Of a stretch of DNA of 33,380 nt, positions 26,814-33,380 are shown one piece after another. Origin of the DNA: RGIG8767 sp964531805 (GTDB lineage Bacteria; Bacillota; Clostridia; Lachnospirales; Lachnospiraceae). Location: NCBI GenBank assembly GCA_964531805.1, contig CAZHGE010000023.1:1-33380 (forward strand), read 5' to 3'. Below the pieces are notes generated by a model, which was given only the letters and a program-made list of their open reading frames with translations, was not told the DNA's origin and made no database searches. Numbering within the stretch: position 1 is the first letter of the stretch; every line of letters begins with the position of its first letter. A program made the position numbers and the translations under genes.

Positions 26814-28139
26814 CTACTCCAATACCTCATCCCAATAAAACAATATCTGCGCATTAGAACTAAATTTATTAAGTCCTGCTGATTTATTTTTTTCTGGATC
26901 ATCATTAAAAAACTGTTTTGTGTACCACTCAACTATTGGGCCTTGCGGACCAGTATCTTGATCCTTCCCACCATTGAATGCCTTTCCAGTCTGAAAAATA
27001 CCCGTGGGCGCACTATGTCCTTTACAATCCACTATAATAGCTGGAATATAATAGGTTTGATTATTTAACTTTATTGAAATATCAACGCACGTTCCATAAG
27101 CCATATCATTTGCCCCAAAATCTGATGTAAGGTCTAGTTTTGGATTTTGTAATTTGGGACCCATGGCAATAGCATATCTTTCAATCCCATTATATTCTAA
27201 TGTCCCTTTTTTAGGATCAAAATCCTGATTGCCATATTCATTTCCCCCTGACTTATTTGGTCCATATATTTCTGTAAATGATTGCAATGCTCCATACGGT
27301 TTTAATCCATGTTTCCGATACAAATCATTAATATCAACTATTTCGCATTCACTTTCTAATGTTGGTGCATCATATAATTTAAAAAATCCATCGGTTTCTA
27401 TATCACTTAACCCATCCGATCCATATGATAAATATCCAACAAATTCCCCAATATCTTTTTCATTTTCATCTATTTTTAACTCTTTACTGATAATATTCTT
27501 ATAGATTTCACAATCTATTCCCGGCAATACAACCTCAGGATTTGCAGACATTATTTTTACTCCAACTTCACTGATTAGTGCACTCAATGCTATCAACAAC
27601 TGTATTGCTGAATTAAATAAACTTTTTGTACTATCTTCTGCCGTATAAAGGAACTCTAGTTTCTCCTTATATGTATTGATCAATTCATTGAGGTTTTCTA
27701 TCTCTTTTTCTAATATCTCAATACTTCGCTCAATCATGGAACACAAGCTACTATTTACAACATATATAGCCATGCTATTCTTTTGAATATTCCACTGTTC
27801 AATTGCTTCTTCGCAGTTTTTCTTTTCATTTTCAAGTGATTCTATTATTCTAACAAGTTCATCCTCATCCAGTGTCTCACTCCCTATGCTGCCTTCCAGT
27901 GTTGCAAGATCTGCCTCCACACTCTCCTGGACTACCAGCATTCCTTGCTCGATAAAAGTATGATACTCCAACACTTTTTCCTTTAATTTTGCCCATGAAT
28001 CACTCTGCAAAGCCTCGTCATTTGCAAAATTGCTTACTTGTGTTAAAACATTCTGATAACCAGATACTATATTCGAAAGTGCTGTTTTTACGGATGTAGA
28101 TTTTTTTATTACCTCTGATGGTACAAGTATTAATCCCAT
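26814..28139 (-). CDS. LXG-like T7SS toxin 1
   Basis: A 441-residue effector. Residues 1-190 are the helical targeting region, clearly similar to toxin 2: both open MGL-L-P-EV, share LQSDSW/FQSKAW near 44-49, then I-QGM and LDED. The tip (about 315-441) has ERYAIAMGPKL (320-330), VDISIKL, IIVDCKGHS (368-376) and GPIVEWY (400-406). The invariant D-x-K-x-H is a candidate active site. GAAGGGG stands five bases before the ATG. The gene lies between its small partner and its anchored immunity candidate, in the middle of the T7SS core operon. The toxin activity is not assigned. Confidence 0.75.
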   Translation of the reverse strand: MGLILVPSEVIKKSTSVKTALSNIVSGYQNVLTQVSNFANDEALQSDSWAKLKEKVLEYHTFIEQGMLVVQESVEADLATLEGSIGSETLDEDELVRIIESLENEKKNCEEAIEQWNIQKNSMAIYVVNSSLCSMIERSIEILEKEIENLNELINTYKEKLEFLYTAEDSTKSLFNSAIQLLIALSALISEVGVKIMSANPEVVLPGIDCEIYKNIISKELKIDENEKDIGEFVGYLSYGSDGLSDIETDGFFKLYDAPTLESECEIVDINDLYRKHGLKPYGALQSFTEIYGPNKSGGNEYGNQDFDPKKGTLEYNGIERYAIAMGPKLQNPKLDLTSDFGANDMAYGTCVDISIKLNNQTYYIPAIIVDCKGHSAPTGIFQTGKAFNGGKDQDTGPQGPIVEWYTKQFFNDDPEKNKSAGLNKFSSNAQILFYWDEVLE

Positions 28140-28153
28140 AATATCCCCTTCTA

Positions 28154-28417
28154 TTACATTTGTTCTGTCATATCAATATCTACATTATTATATCCTGCAT
28201 GAACTGATAAAATTGTTTCCGCATCTCCATAGGAAAGTTCTTTATAATCATCTACACAAGCATTTATCTGATCAACTACACTCTGCATATTTTCCATTAC
28301 TGAAAGATTGGTTACTGTTCCACTTACATTTACTGCCCCAACAATTGCTCCCACTGCGGCACCTATGGAAGTACTGTCTTGTTCTGCCAATGTGGCATCA
28401 TTCAAAATAGTTGTCAT
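28154..28417 (-). CDS. WXG-like partner of LXG toxin 1
   Basis: An 87-residue protein. A Gly/Ala-rich stretch (18-35) precedes the same NLSVMENMQ-x-IN-C-xxxYKEL pattern found in the 93-residue partner at 25449-25730. It probably binds the N-terminal helices of LXG toxin 1. GAGGGG stands eight bases before the ATG. It overlaps the end of essA by 20 bases and the toxin starts 14 bases after its end. Confidence 0.7.
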   Translation of the reverse strand: MTTILNDATLAEQDSTSIGAAVGAIVGAVNVSGTVTNLSVMENMQSVVDQINACVDDYKELSYGDAETILSVHAGYNNVDIDMTEQM

Positions 28418-28913
28418 TTTCTTTTCCCCTCTTCTTTTTCCTCATATCTTCTATCCAAATTGCCATACACAAAATACAAACACTTATGATAATGCAGTAT
28501 ATCCAAAGGAAAAGTGTATTTTCCTCCTCTTCTATGTAAACATCTTTGATGAATCTTTCTATTTCTGTTGTGAGCACAAAATCAACATATTCCTCATAAT
28601 TCAGTTCAGGCTGCTCACTTGTAAGCACTATATTTTCAATCTGTTCTTTTTCTATTTTTTCAGCCTCTTTTACAATGGCTTCACGGGTAATAAATGCACT
28701 ACGGAAAACAAATACACCATGCATATCTGCCAATGCGGATTTTGCTGTTGTTTTATTTACAACTACATCCGCATCAAATATGAGTTCTGTATCCGCTTCT
28801 CTTGTCTCTTCCACTTCTGTATCTATATTTTCTTCCGCATACACAGTTATTTTTCCTACTGAAAATAAAAGTAATATGCTAAGTATCCATATCTTTTTTA
28901 TCCCTTTTTTCAT
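28398..28913 (-). CDS. essA: EssA-like T7SS membrane protein
   Basis: A 171-residue protein with a signal-like N-terminal segment ending near VYA, an acidic outer domain of about 110 residues and one membrane segment close to the C-terminus, followed by a basic tail KKKRGK. This topology, the length and the place after esaA and esxA fit EssA of Firmicutes T7SS, although I see no diagnostic motif. The ATG at 28913 has AGGAG five bases upstream; a GTG six bases earlier overlaps that site. EssA is a small core membrane part of the machine. Confidence 0.65.
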   Translation of the reverse strand: MKKGIKKIWILSILLLFSVGKITVYAEENIDTEVEETREADTELIFDADVVVNKTTAKSALADMHGVFVFRSAFITREAIVKEAEKIEKEQIENIVLTSEQPELNYEEYVDFVLTTEIERFIKDVYIEEEENTLFLWIYCIIISVCILCMAIWIEDMRKKKRGKENDNYFE

Positions 28914-28967
28914 TACCACTCCTGTAGTTTCCGGCAGAATGATTTTCCACCATTCTGCCGGATGAAA

Positions 28968-29255
28968 TTACATCTGACCTGCCATTCCAGTATCTGCATC
29001 ATCAAAGTTGCTTGAAACTTTCAACATCTGATCTGCCATATCTGAAACTAACTGTGCTGCTTCTTCAAGACCTGGTTTTAATTCTTCATACTGCTCCATA
29101 TATCTGTCAGCTGTATCTGCCTCCCAAAACTCAGGTATCGCATTTACGATTTTTGTGATGTTTGCGATGCATGCTGTCATTGCATCCCACTCCACCTTTA
29201 AATTTGCAGCTTCATCTGCCATTCGTACGTGATCGACTACCAATTTCTGTGCCAT
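28968..29255 (-). CDS. esxA: WXG100 protein EsxA
   Basis: A 95-residue helical hairpin, the typical EsxA length. The turn reads WEA at 44-46, Ala in place of the usual Gly. The second helix has YMEQYEEL and the acidic tail ends DDADTGMAGQM. AGGAGG stands seven bases before the ATG at 29255; a start six codons earlier includes that site. EsxA is both secreted and needed for T7SS activity. It is encoded right after esaA, reversing the esxA-esaA order of Staphylococcus. Confidence 0.88.
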   Translation of the reverse strand: MAQKLVVDHVRMADEAANLKVEWDAMTACIANITKIVNAIPEFWEADTADRYMEQYEELKPGLEEAAQLVSDMADQMLKVSSNFDDADTGMAGQM

Positions 29256-29276
29256 TTTTCTTCCTCCTTTCACCTG

Positions 29277-31175
29277 TTATTTTTCGAAGACAATCTCTTC
29301 TTTATGAAAGTGGTATTTAATTGTAGAACCTACAATTATCACACATATCATAGCGCATATAATCATTCCCAGCATCTGATAATCCTTCTGTCTGTTTTCA
29401 TTTACACTTACACTGTCGCTTTCTGTTTTTACAGAATCTTCCTTGGAAACAGCAAGTGTTGTTTCTTCCATCTGTCTATAACTTACCGGGTTAGCTATAA
29501 ATTCGTATGCCTGTGTGTACTCCATACTTCCCAGCCTTGTATAGGGAAGCTTCTGCGAAAAATCTAACATAATTTCCTGATTCAGTTTACTGTTTTCATT
29601 TTTTACAGTCTGTAAATTCGCCAATCCATCCGCTACAGCCTGATCAGAATCTTCTTTTGCCTGTTCTATTACACTCTGCATATTCGTAAGATCGTCACGT
29701 GTTGTTTCATACACTTCTGCCACATACTCCATTTGTTGCAAATCGGTTTCTGCAATTGCTTCCGCAAGTTCTGTTCCATTTTCTTGCATAGCAGTCGTAA
29801 TCTCTAATATAGCTTCATCATCGATATACTCCAGCGGATCATACTCTGTAACAGCGGTGCTATACTCCCCTAACTGTTCCTTCTCGATAGCGTATTGATC
29901 AGCAATCGCCTGTGTCGTAGTATCTGCTTTGTTCTGTACTGGCGTCAGTATTTTTTCTTCCACCACTGTCTCCAATGCGGTAAGCTCCATTCTCTCAATC
30001 TGTCCTACCTGCTGATCCAAAACAGTCTTTTTTACTTCTTCATCTGCCAGATCTACATTGTATTTATTGAACATATTGCTAAGCGAAATCGTATTTCCAG
30101 TTTCATCTACCTTTGGATTTCCCTCTTCATCCATAACATAATCATCAAATGTTAATCCTGTAGCACTCTGGTATTCGTTCTTTAACCGCTCATATTCTTT
30201 ATAAAATATCTGGATATCTCCATACATGGTAAGAACATTATTTTGTATTTCTAATTCCTTGGTTTCCAATGTTGTATTGTGAGTGGAAAAGAATGTGCTC
30301 AGTTCATCCTTTCCTTCCTGATATATGGAATTGCCTTCCTCATCCGTCATAAAATCAATACCAGTGATTAGAGGATCCATATTTCCCATTTCTGTTAAAA
30401 GTGCCGCGGCTGCTTCATTTAAGGCTAAATGCTCTGTTTCACTTTCTGCAATAAACTCTTGATATTTTGTACCTACATCCGCTGTAAGTTCAACATTTTT
30501 TGTTATGTAATCGGAAACATCTACCGGCTCTATGGTATTTTCAATTTCCGTTACCTCAGTCACAGGAGCAAGTGCGACTAAATCCTCCGCTTCAATGGCA
30601 TTGATAGCCTCTTTTTCTGCCAGGTCGTTTTCCATTACGGTATCTGTTTCATCCTGCGCATCGTGAAACTCATCCATCATGGAATGCATGTACATATAAC
30701 TGATCTTGTCATTCAAATCAGTCATAAATCCCATAACATCATAAATTGCCTGCTCTTTGGCTTCCGCAGTTAAATTTTCATTAATTGCATAGGTGATTTC
30801 CGCCCGAACCGGCGTATCATTAAGACTCACTACTCCTTCTGAAAAAGTAGCTGGTATGATAAGATAGCCCGCATACATACCGGATTCGTATCCTGCTCTG
30901 GCATCCTCCAAACCTGTAAATAGAAAATTATCCTCTAAATCTGTAAGCAGTTTTCCTGCATAATTTACATTTTCATCTTCAACCATCACGCCATTATCTA
31001 AATTTACAATGGCAATTTTATCTGTAATAAGACCAGCTGAATTTTTCTGTTCCGCTTCCTTTTGCTTTTTTACATACTGATTCATACCAAAGATACCGAT
31101 ACTTATCCCCAATATCAAAGTGGTAAGTAAAAATGCTGCTTTAATTAAATATGATTTTATCGTTGTATTTTTCAT
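29277..31175 (-). CDS. esaA: type VII secretion protein EsaA, short form
   Basis: A 632-residue EsaA/YueB-type protein. One membrane segment lies at about 10-30 and a large helical outer domain follows, opening with DKIAIVNLDNGVMV, a Pip/YhgE-like start. A single C-terminal membrane segment lies at about 596-617. Staphylococcus EsaA and Bacillus YueB have about 1000 residues with several C-terminal segments, so this one is clearly shortened. GGGGAG stands five bases before the ATG at 31175; an earlier ATG lacks a site. It is the first gene of the operon. EsaA forms a surface-exposed part of the machine, and YueB is the receptor of phage SPP1. Confidence 0.85.
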   Translation of the reverse strand: MKNTTIKSYLIKAAFLLTTLILGISIGIFGMNQYVKKQKEAEQKNSAGLITDKIAIVNLDNGVMVEDENVNYAGKLLTDLEDNFLFTGLEDARAGYESGMYAGYLIIPATFSEGVVSLNDTPVRAEITYAINENLTAEAKEQAIYDVMGFMTDLNDKISYMYMHSMMDEFHDAQDETDTVMENDLAEKEAINAIEAEDLVALAPVTEVTEIENTIEPVDVSDYITKNVELTADVGTKYQEFIAESETEHLALNEAAAALLTEMGNMDPLITGIDFMTDEEGNSIYQEGKDELSTFFSTHNTTLETKELEIQNNVLTMYGDIQIFYKEYERLKNEYQSATGLTFDDYVMDEEGNPKVDETGNTISLSNMFNKYNVDLADEEVKKTVLDQQVGQIERMELTALETVVEEKILTPVQNKADTTTQAIADQYAIEKEQLGEYSTAVTEYDPLEYIDDEAILEITTAMQENGTELAEAIAETDLQQMEYVAEVYETTRDDLTNMQSVIEQAKEDSDQAVADGLANLQTVKNENSKLNQEIMLDFSQKLPYTRLGSMEYTQAYEFIANPVSYRQMEETTLAVSKEDSVKTESDSVSVNENRQKDYQMLGMIICAMICVIIVGSTIKYHFHKEEIVFEK

Positions 31176-31215
31176 TTTTTCTCCCCATATATTCACCAAA
31201 TTCCATTTCCGCATA

Positions 31216-31221
31216 ATTATA
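31216..31221 (-). promoter_or_regulatory. probable -10 box of the T7SS operon
   Basis: A consensus TATAAT lies on the minus strand 40 bases before the esaA start. The hexamer 17 bases upstream (TGAATG) is a poor -35, so an activator may be needed. A palindrome TTTTGTACAAAA (31267-31278) lies about 50 bases further up and could be a binding site. Confidence 0.4.
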
Positions 31222-31318
31222 TACATAGAACTTTATTTCATTCAGAATTAACAGAATTTTGTCATTTTTTGTACAAAATTTGCAAAAAAAGACTGCCGTC
31301 ATCCTTCTTTAAATCATG

Positions 31319-31476
31319 ACCACCGGCATAGCCGGTGGTTTGCTCTGAGGCTATAAGCCTCTGTTACCGACCAGCGCCTAAAGACGCTGGCTTTCACTTT
31401 GTTCAAGCCCCTACGCCCTTGACTCGTCGCTGCCCTTAAAAGGGCAAACGTACTACCGGCTACCCCTTAAAGGGGT
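31319..31476. repeat. five short hairpins at the tnpA 3' end
   Basis: Five inverted repeats in about 160 bases: 31319-31339 (9-bp stem, ATA loop), 31347-31361 (GAGGCT, ATA loop), 31371-31390 (CCAGCG), 31431-31446 (TGCCCTT) and 31462-31476 (ACCCCTT), the last reaching into the tnpA stop. The outermost is the likely right-end recognition hairpin. The rest may form a structured RNA. Confidence 0.7.
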
Positions 31477-31915
31477 CTTCATATTCTTTCACACTTAACT
31501 TATCCTGCATAATGTCATATTTCTCTTGCTCCTGGATATATTTTCTTACAGTTGCCTCATTAAGTCCTACTGTACTCACGTAATATCCTTCTGCCCAGAA
31601 ATGTCTATTCCCATATTTGTACTTCAGATTTGCGTGTTTATCAAATATCATCAACGCACTTTTTCCTTTTAAATATCCCATAAACTGTGAAATACTATAT
31701 TTCGGTGGAATACTTACTAACATATGGATATGATCCGGCATTAAGTGTCCCTCTAAAATCTCTACTCCTTTATACGAACACAGTTGTTTCAATATGTCTC
31801 GTATGCTTTCTTTGTATTGATTGTAGATTATTTTTCGTCTATACTTTGGGGTAAAGACGATATGGTACTTGCACATCCACTTTGTATGTGCCATATCATT
31901 GGTCTTATTGGCCAT
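31460..31915 (-). CDS. tnpA: IS200-type Y1 transposase TnpA
   Basis: A 151-residue HUH transposase. It has the opening WMCKYHIVFTPKYRRKI, the metal-binding HUH motif DHIHM (His62, His64) and the nucleophile Tyr126 in VRKYIQEQ. The length is standard and all key residues are present, so it is probably active. It cuts and joins single-stranded DNA at the element's end hairpins during replication. The ATG at 31915 has AAAGGTG six bases upstream; that site is one arm of a 12-bp inverted repeat. Confidence 0.93.
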   Translation of the reverse strand: MANKTNDMAHTKWMCKYHIVFTPKYRRKIIYNQYKESIRDILKQLCSYKGVEILEGHLMPDHIHMLVSIPPKYSISQFMGYLKGKSALMIFDKHANLKYKYGNRHFWAEGYYVSTVGLNEATVRKYIQEQEKYDIMQDKLSVKEYEDPFKG

Positions 31916-31918
31916 TTT

Positions 31919-31981
31919 AATCACCTTTCCTTTCTCTTAATAGTGGCTTGGACACCTCTATTATACTTTGGAAAGGTGATT
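31919..31981 (-). promoter_or_regulatory. tnpA leader inverted repeat hiding the ribosome site
   Basis: AATCACCTTTCC (minus strand 31981-31970) pairs perfectly with GGAAAGGTGATT (31930-31919), which contains the tnpA ribosome site. In a long read-through transcript it would fold and block translation, as described for Salmonella IS200. A TATAAT at 31965-31960 lies inside the loop, so a transcript from there would lack the upstream arm. Confidence 0.65.
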
Positions 31982-32020
31982 GTGCTATAAGCACATGTTA
32001 CACCACCCGCATAGCAGGTG
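31981..32020. repeat. left-end hairpins of the IS200 element
   Basis: Two hairpins at the tnpA 5' side: TGTGCT-ATA-AGCACA (31981-31995), perfect, and CACC-C-GC-ATA-GC-A-GGTG (32004-32020) with one mismatch. Both have the same ATA loop as two right-end hairpins. The second is the likely left-end recognition structure. Confidence 0.65.
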
Positions 32021-32101
32021 TTTTTTTATTTCGTGCGTACTTCGTTTCTCTTTTGAGAAACTCGTTACAACGCACTCAACAGGCTAAAGCCATAATAAAA
32101 A

Positions 32102-32141
32102 AATAGGCATTCTATAACCTTTCAGTTATAAAACGCCTATT
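32102..32141 (-). terminator. terminator after the SUKH immunity gene
   Basis: On the minus strand AATAGGC pairs with GCCTATT and, inside a 4/4 internal loop, TATAAC with GTTATA; TTTTTTT follows directly. It lies 90 bases after the SUKH stop. The rest of the 315 bases between tnpA and the SUKH gene holds the IS left end and no gene. Confidence 0.75.
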
Positions 32142-32230
32142 AACTATTTATTTTTCTTCTATTAGGGCTTCTCTCTTTATCACAATAGTTTTCTCTAGCA
32201 ACAAACACACTAATAATAATTTTCTATCAG

Positions 32231-32803
32231 TCACCCAATAACCACTTCTTCTTGATGTATATTACTATATTCATTTATTTCAGCTTGCCAACCAGCAATT
32301 TTTTCTGGCGTAATTTTATGCCCTTTCCCCAATTTAATCAAATCGTTTTTTCGTTCCTCTATAGTTCGAATGTGTCCAATTTTCTTACTTTTACATTTCT
32401 TAATAAACTCCCAAAAATCTTCTGCCAATTCAATATATTTTATTTGTCTATCATGATAAACGAAAAAGATTCTTTCCCTGCATTCTCCATCAACACATAT
32501 CATAATATAATCACCAAAAATATTTGTTGCTATCGGAAACATTTTATTATTTATCCACTCTGGCATTCTTTCAGAAGTTATAAGCGAATCAAAGTTATAA
32601 TTTTTATTCGCATTTCCCACCCCGTAAAAACCCTGGATATCTGATGCCACTCCATTTATCCTGAATTCTGTTTCGGGTGTTTCCCCACCGTTGTATTTTA
32701 GCAAGAACAATCTATACTTATCCGGTAAAGAAATAGCATATCTCTCCTCTAATTCCTTTACCAAATCTTCAACACCTTTATTATCAAATTTTGATATCAA
32801 CAT
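32231..32803 (-). CDS. SMI1/KNR4 (SUKH) family immunity protein
   Basis: A 190-residue SUKH-superfamily protein. The N-terminal half has the signature LPDKYRLFLLKYNGGETPE (24-42) and GFYGVG (58-63). FPIATNIFGDYIMI (85-98) and FFVYHD are followed by AEDFWEFIKKC, the closing helix. A 45-residue charged tail follows. SUKH proteins neutralise many nuclease and other toxins by direct binding. GAGGAGG stands eight bases before the ATG. The gene starts 16 bases after a nuclease-toxin gene ends, so it is its likely immunity, and remains intact although the toxin frame is broken. Confidence 0.9.
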   Translation of the reverse strand: MLISKFDNKGVEDLVKELEERYAISLPDKYRLFLLKYNGGETPETEFRINGVASDIQGFYGVGNANKNYNFDSLITSERMPEWINNKMFPIATNIFGDYIMICVDGECRERIFFVYHDRQIKYIELAEDFWEFIKKCKSKKIGHIRTIEERKNDLIKLGKGHKITPEKIAGWQAEINEYSNIHQEEVVIG

Positions 32804-32819
32804 TCCTAATCCTCCTCAA

Positions 32820-33380
32820 TTATTGGTTGTAATAATGCCCTCCATAATGGGAAAACATTTCATGAACATCTTTTCTGACTAATTGAAACCAACCATCATC
32901 AATATCATGGTGTAATATATAGCCTGTTGGTACTTTATCATATCCTTCAGATTTTAAATATTCTAGCGCTAATTGTCTATCCGTATTTCTATCCCCCGTA
33001 AATCCTCCTTCTATTCTAAAAGAAGCAATATCCTTGTCTGGATGCATATATTTTTCTGGAAATTCAATAACATTTTCCAGTTCATTGTTTATTAGTTTAG
33101 GTACATATGGAACTGTTATCCCATTTTTTGTATATTTCCATATCTGTGTTCCATCGTCTAACGACTCTATTGTTAAAGAAGCGCCTTCTTTTTTTAGCAG
33201 TCTCGAGGATGAGTTGCCCCCAACGGTTTATTCTCTTCTACGAATTTAGTAACCGTTCCCTTATGTGCATTTTTCATATCATCCCAATTATCAAATGATT
33301 CTCTATATAGCACCTTTGGGTTGATATTCTTTAACAACACCTTTCCACCCGCATAGGATACACTACCGCCTGCAAGCATG
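32820..33380 (-). pseudogene. frameshifted polymorphic toxin with HNH/Endo VII tip, partial
   Basis: The 3' part of a larger gene that runs off the window. The upstream frame reads through AGGSVSYAGG to VEENKPLGA and soon stops. The downstream frame opens TVGGNSSSRLLKKEGA and continues to the end. Adding one A to the minus-strand AATAAACC (near 33227-33230) joins them into VEENKTVGGNSS, so a one-base loss is the simplest explanation. The tip has GYILHHDIDDG and VHEMFSHYGGHYY, the paired His pattern of the LHH-like HNH/Endo VII toxin nucleases. It would cut DNA or RNA in a target cell. A sequencing error would look the same. Confidence 0.75.

Larger units (their letters stand above)
31311..32030 (-). 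mobile_element. IS200/IS605-type element, tnpA only
   Basis: A compact element of about 0.7 kb with a single transposase gene and no tnpB. Imperfect palindromes mark both ends: ACCACCGGC-ATA-GCCGGTGGT at the 3' side of tnpA and CACC-C-GC-ATA-GC-A-GGTG at the 5' side. IS200 elements lack terminal inverted repeats and target duplications and use such subterminal hairpins for recognition. The exact borders cannot be fixed without an empty site. It lies between the SUKH terminator and the T7SS promoter. Confidence 0.8.

Noticed and set aside
28308..28862. A 184-codon plus-strand open frame opposite essA
   Set aside because: It is antisense to essA and its small neighbour, both with strong ribosome sites. 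Its Phe/Cys/Tyr-rich translation is typical of a shadow frame.
31319..31476. The hairpin row read as a CRISPR array
   Set aside because: The stems differ in sequence and there are no equal-length repeats or spacers; they belong to the IS200 end.
31311..32030. A tnpB or guide-RNA nuclease partner of the IS200 element
   Set aside because: No second gene or remnant is visible on either side of tnpA within the element.

Overview
The window looks like a low-GC Firmicutes chromosome, most likely a gut clostridium of the Lachnospiraceae type. This is inferred from AT-rich DNA, strong AGGAGG-type ribosome sites, an Esx/T7b-type secretion locus, an agr-like system and an IS200 element. No rRNA or housekeeping marker is present, so the genus is open. 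Every supported gene lies on the minus strand, so the window is best read from high to low coordinates.

Region A (33380-32102): the frameshifted 3' end of a large polymorphic toxin with an HNH/Endo VII-like nuclease tip, followed by a SUKH (SMI1/KNR4) immunity gene and a terminator. Region B (32030-31311): an IS200/IS605-type element with tnpA only and unusually hairpin-rich ends, next to the start of the secretion operon.

Region C (31175-13278): about 18 kb of type VII secretion genes without a clear internal terminator. The core is esaA, esxA, essA, esaB, essB and essC. Between essA and esaB sits a tandem duplication of a four-gene effector cassette. Each copy has a small helical partner, an LXG-like toxin, a membrane-anchored immunity candidate with a DxDxDG-type loop, and a second helical partner. 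The two toxin tips are divergent relatives of a domain I could not name. After essC comes a different effector module: helical protein, WXG100 protein, a possible EspG/DUF5081-like chaperone, a second WXG-like protein, a papain-fold toxin, and two likely immunity or accessory genes.

Region D (13084-9781): a membrane-anchored YkgJ-type cysteine-cluster protein, two membrane proteins of unknown function, and a small XRE repressor.

Region E (9659-6140): an agr-type quorum-sensing locus. A promoter with an operator-like palindrome precedes XRE regulator, LytTR response regulator and GHKL sensor kinase. After a terminator come a 53-residue AgrD-like pheromone precursor and AgrB.

Region F (6079-1): a defence-like segment. 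It has a membrane coiled-coil protein plus KAP-type P-loop NTPase pair with its own terminator, then a SIR2 plus HerA pair matching the known NAD+-depleting anti-phage system.

Together the window combines weapons (T7SS effectors), matching immunities, a cell-density sensor and phage defence. That agr controls the T7SS is a hypothesis from proximity only.
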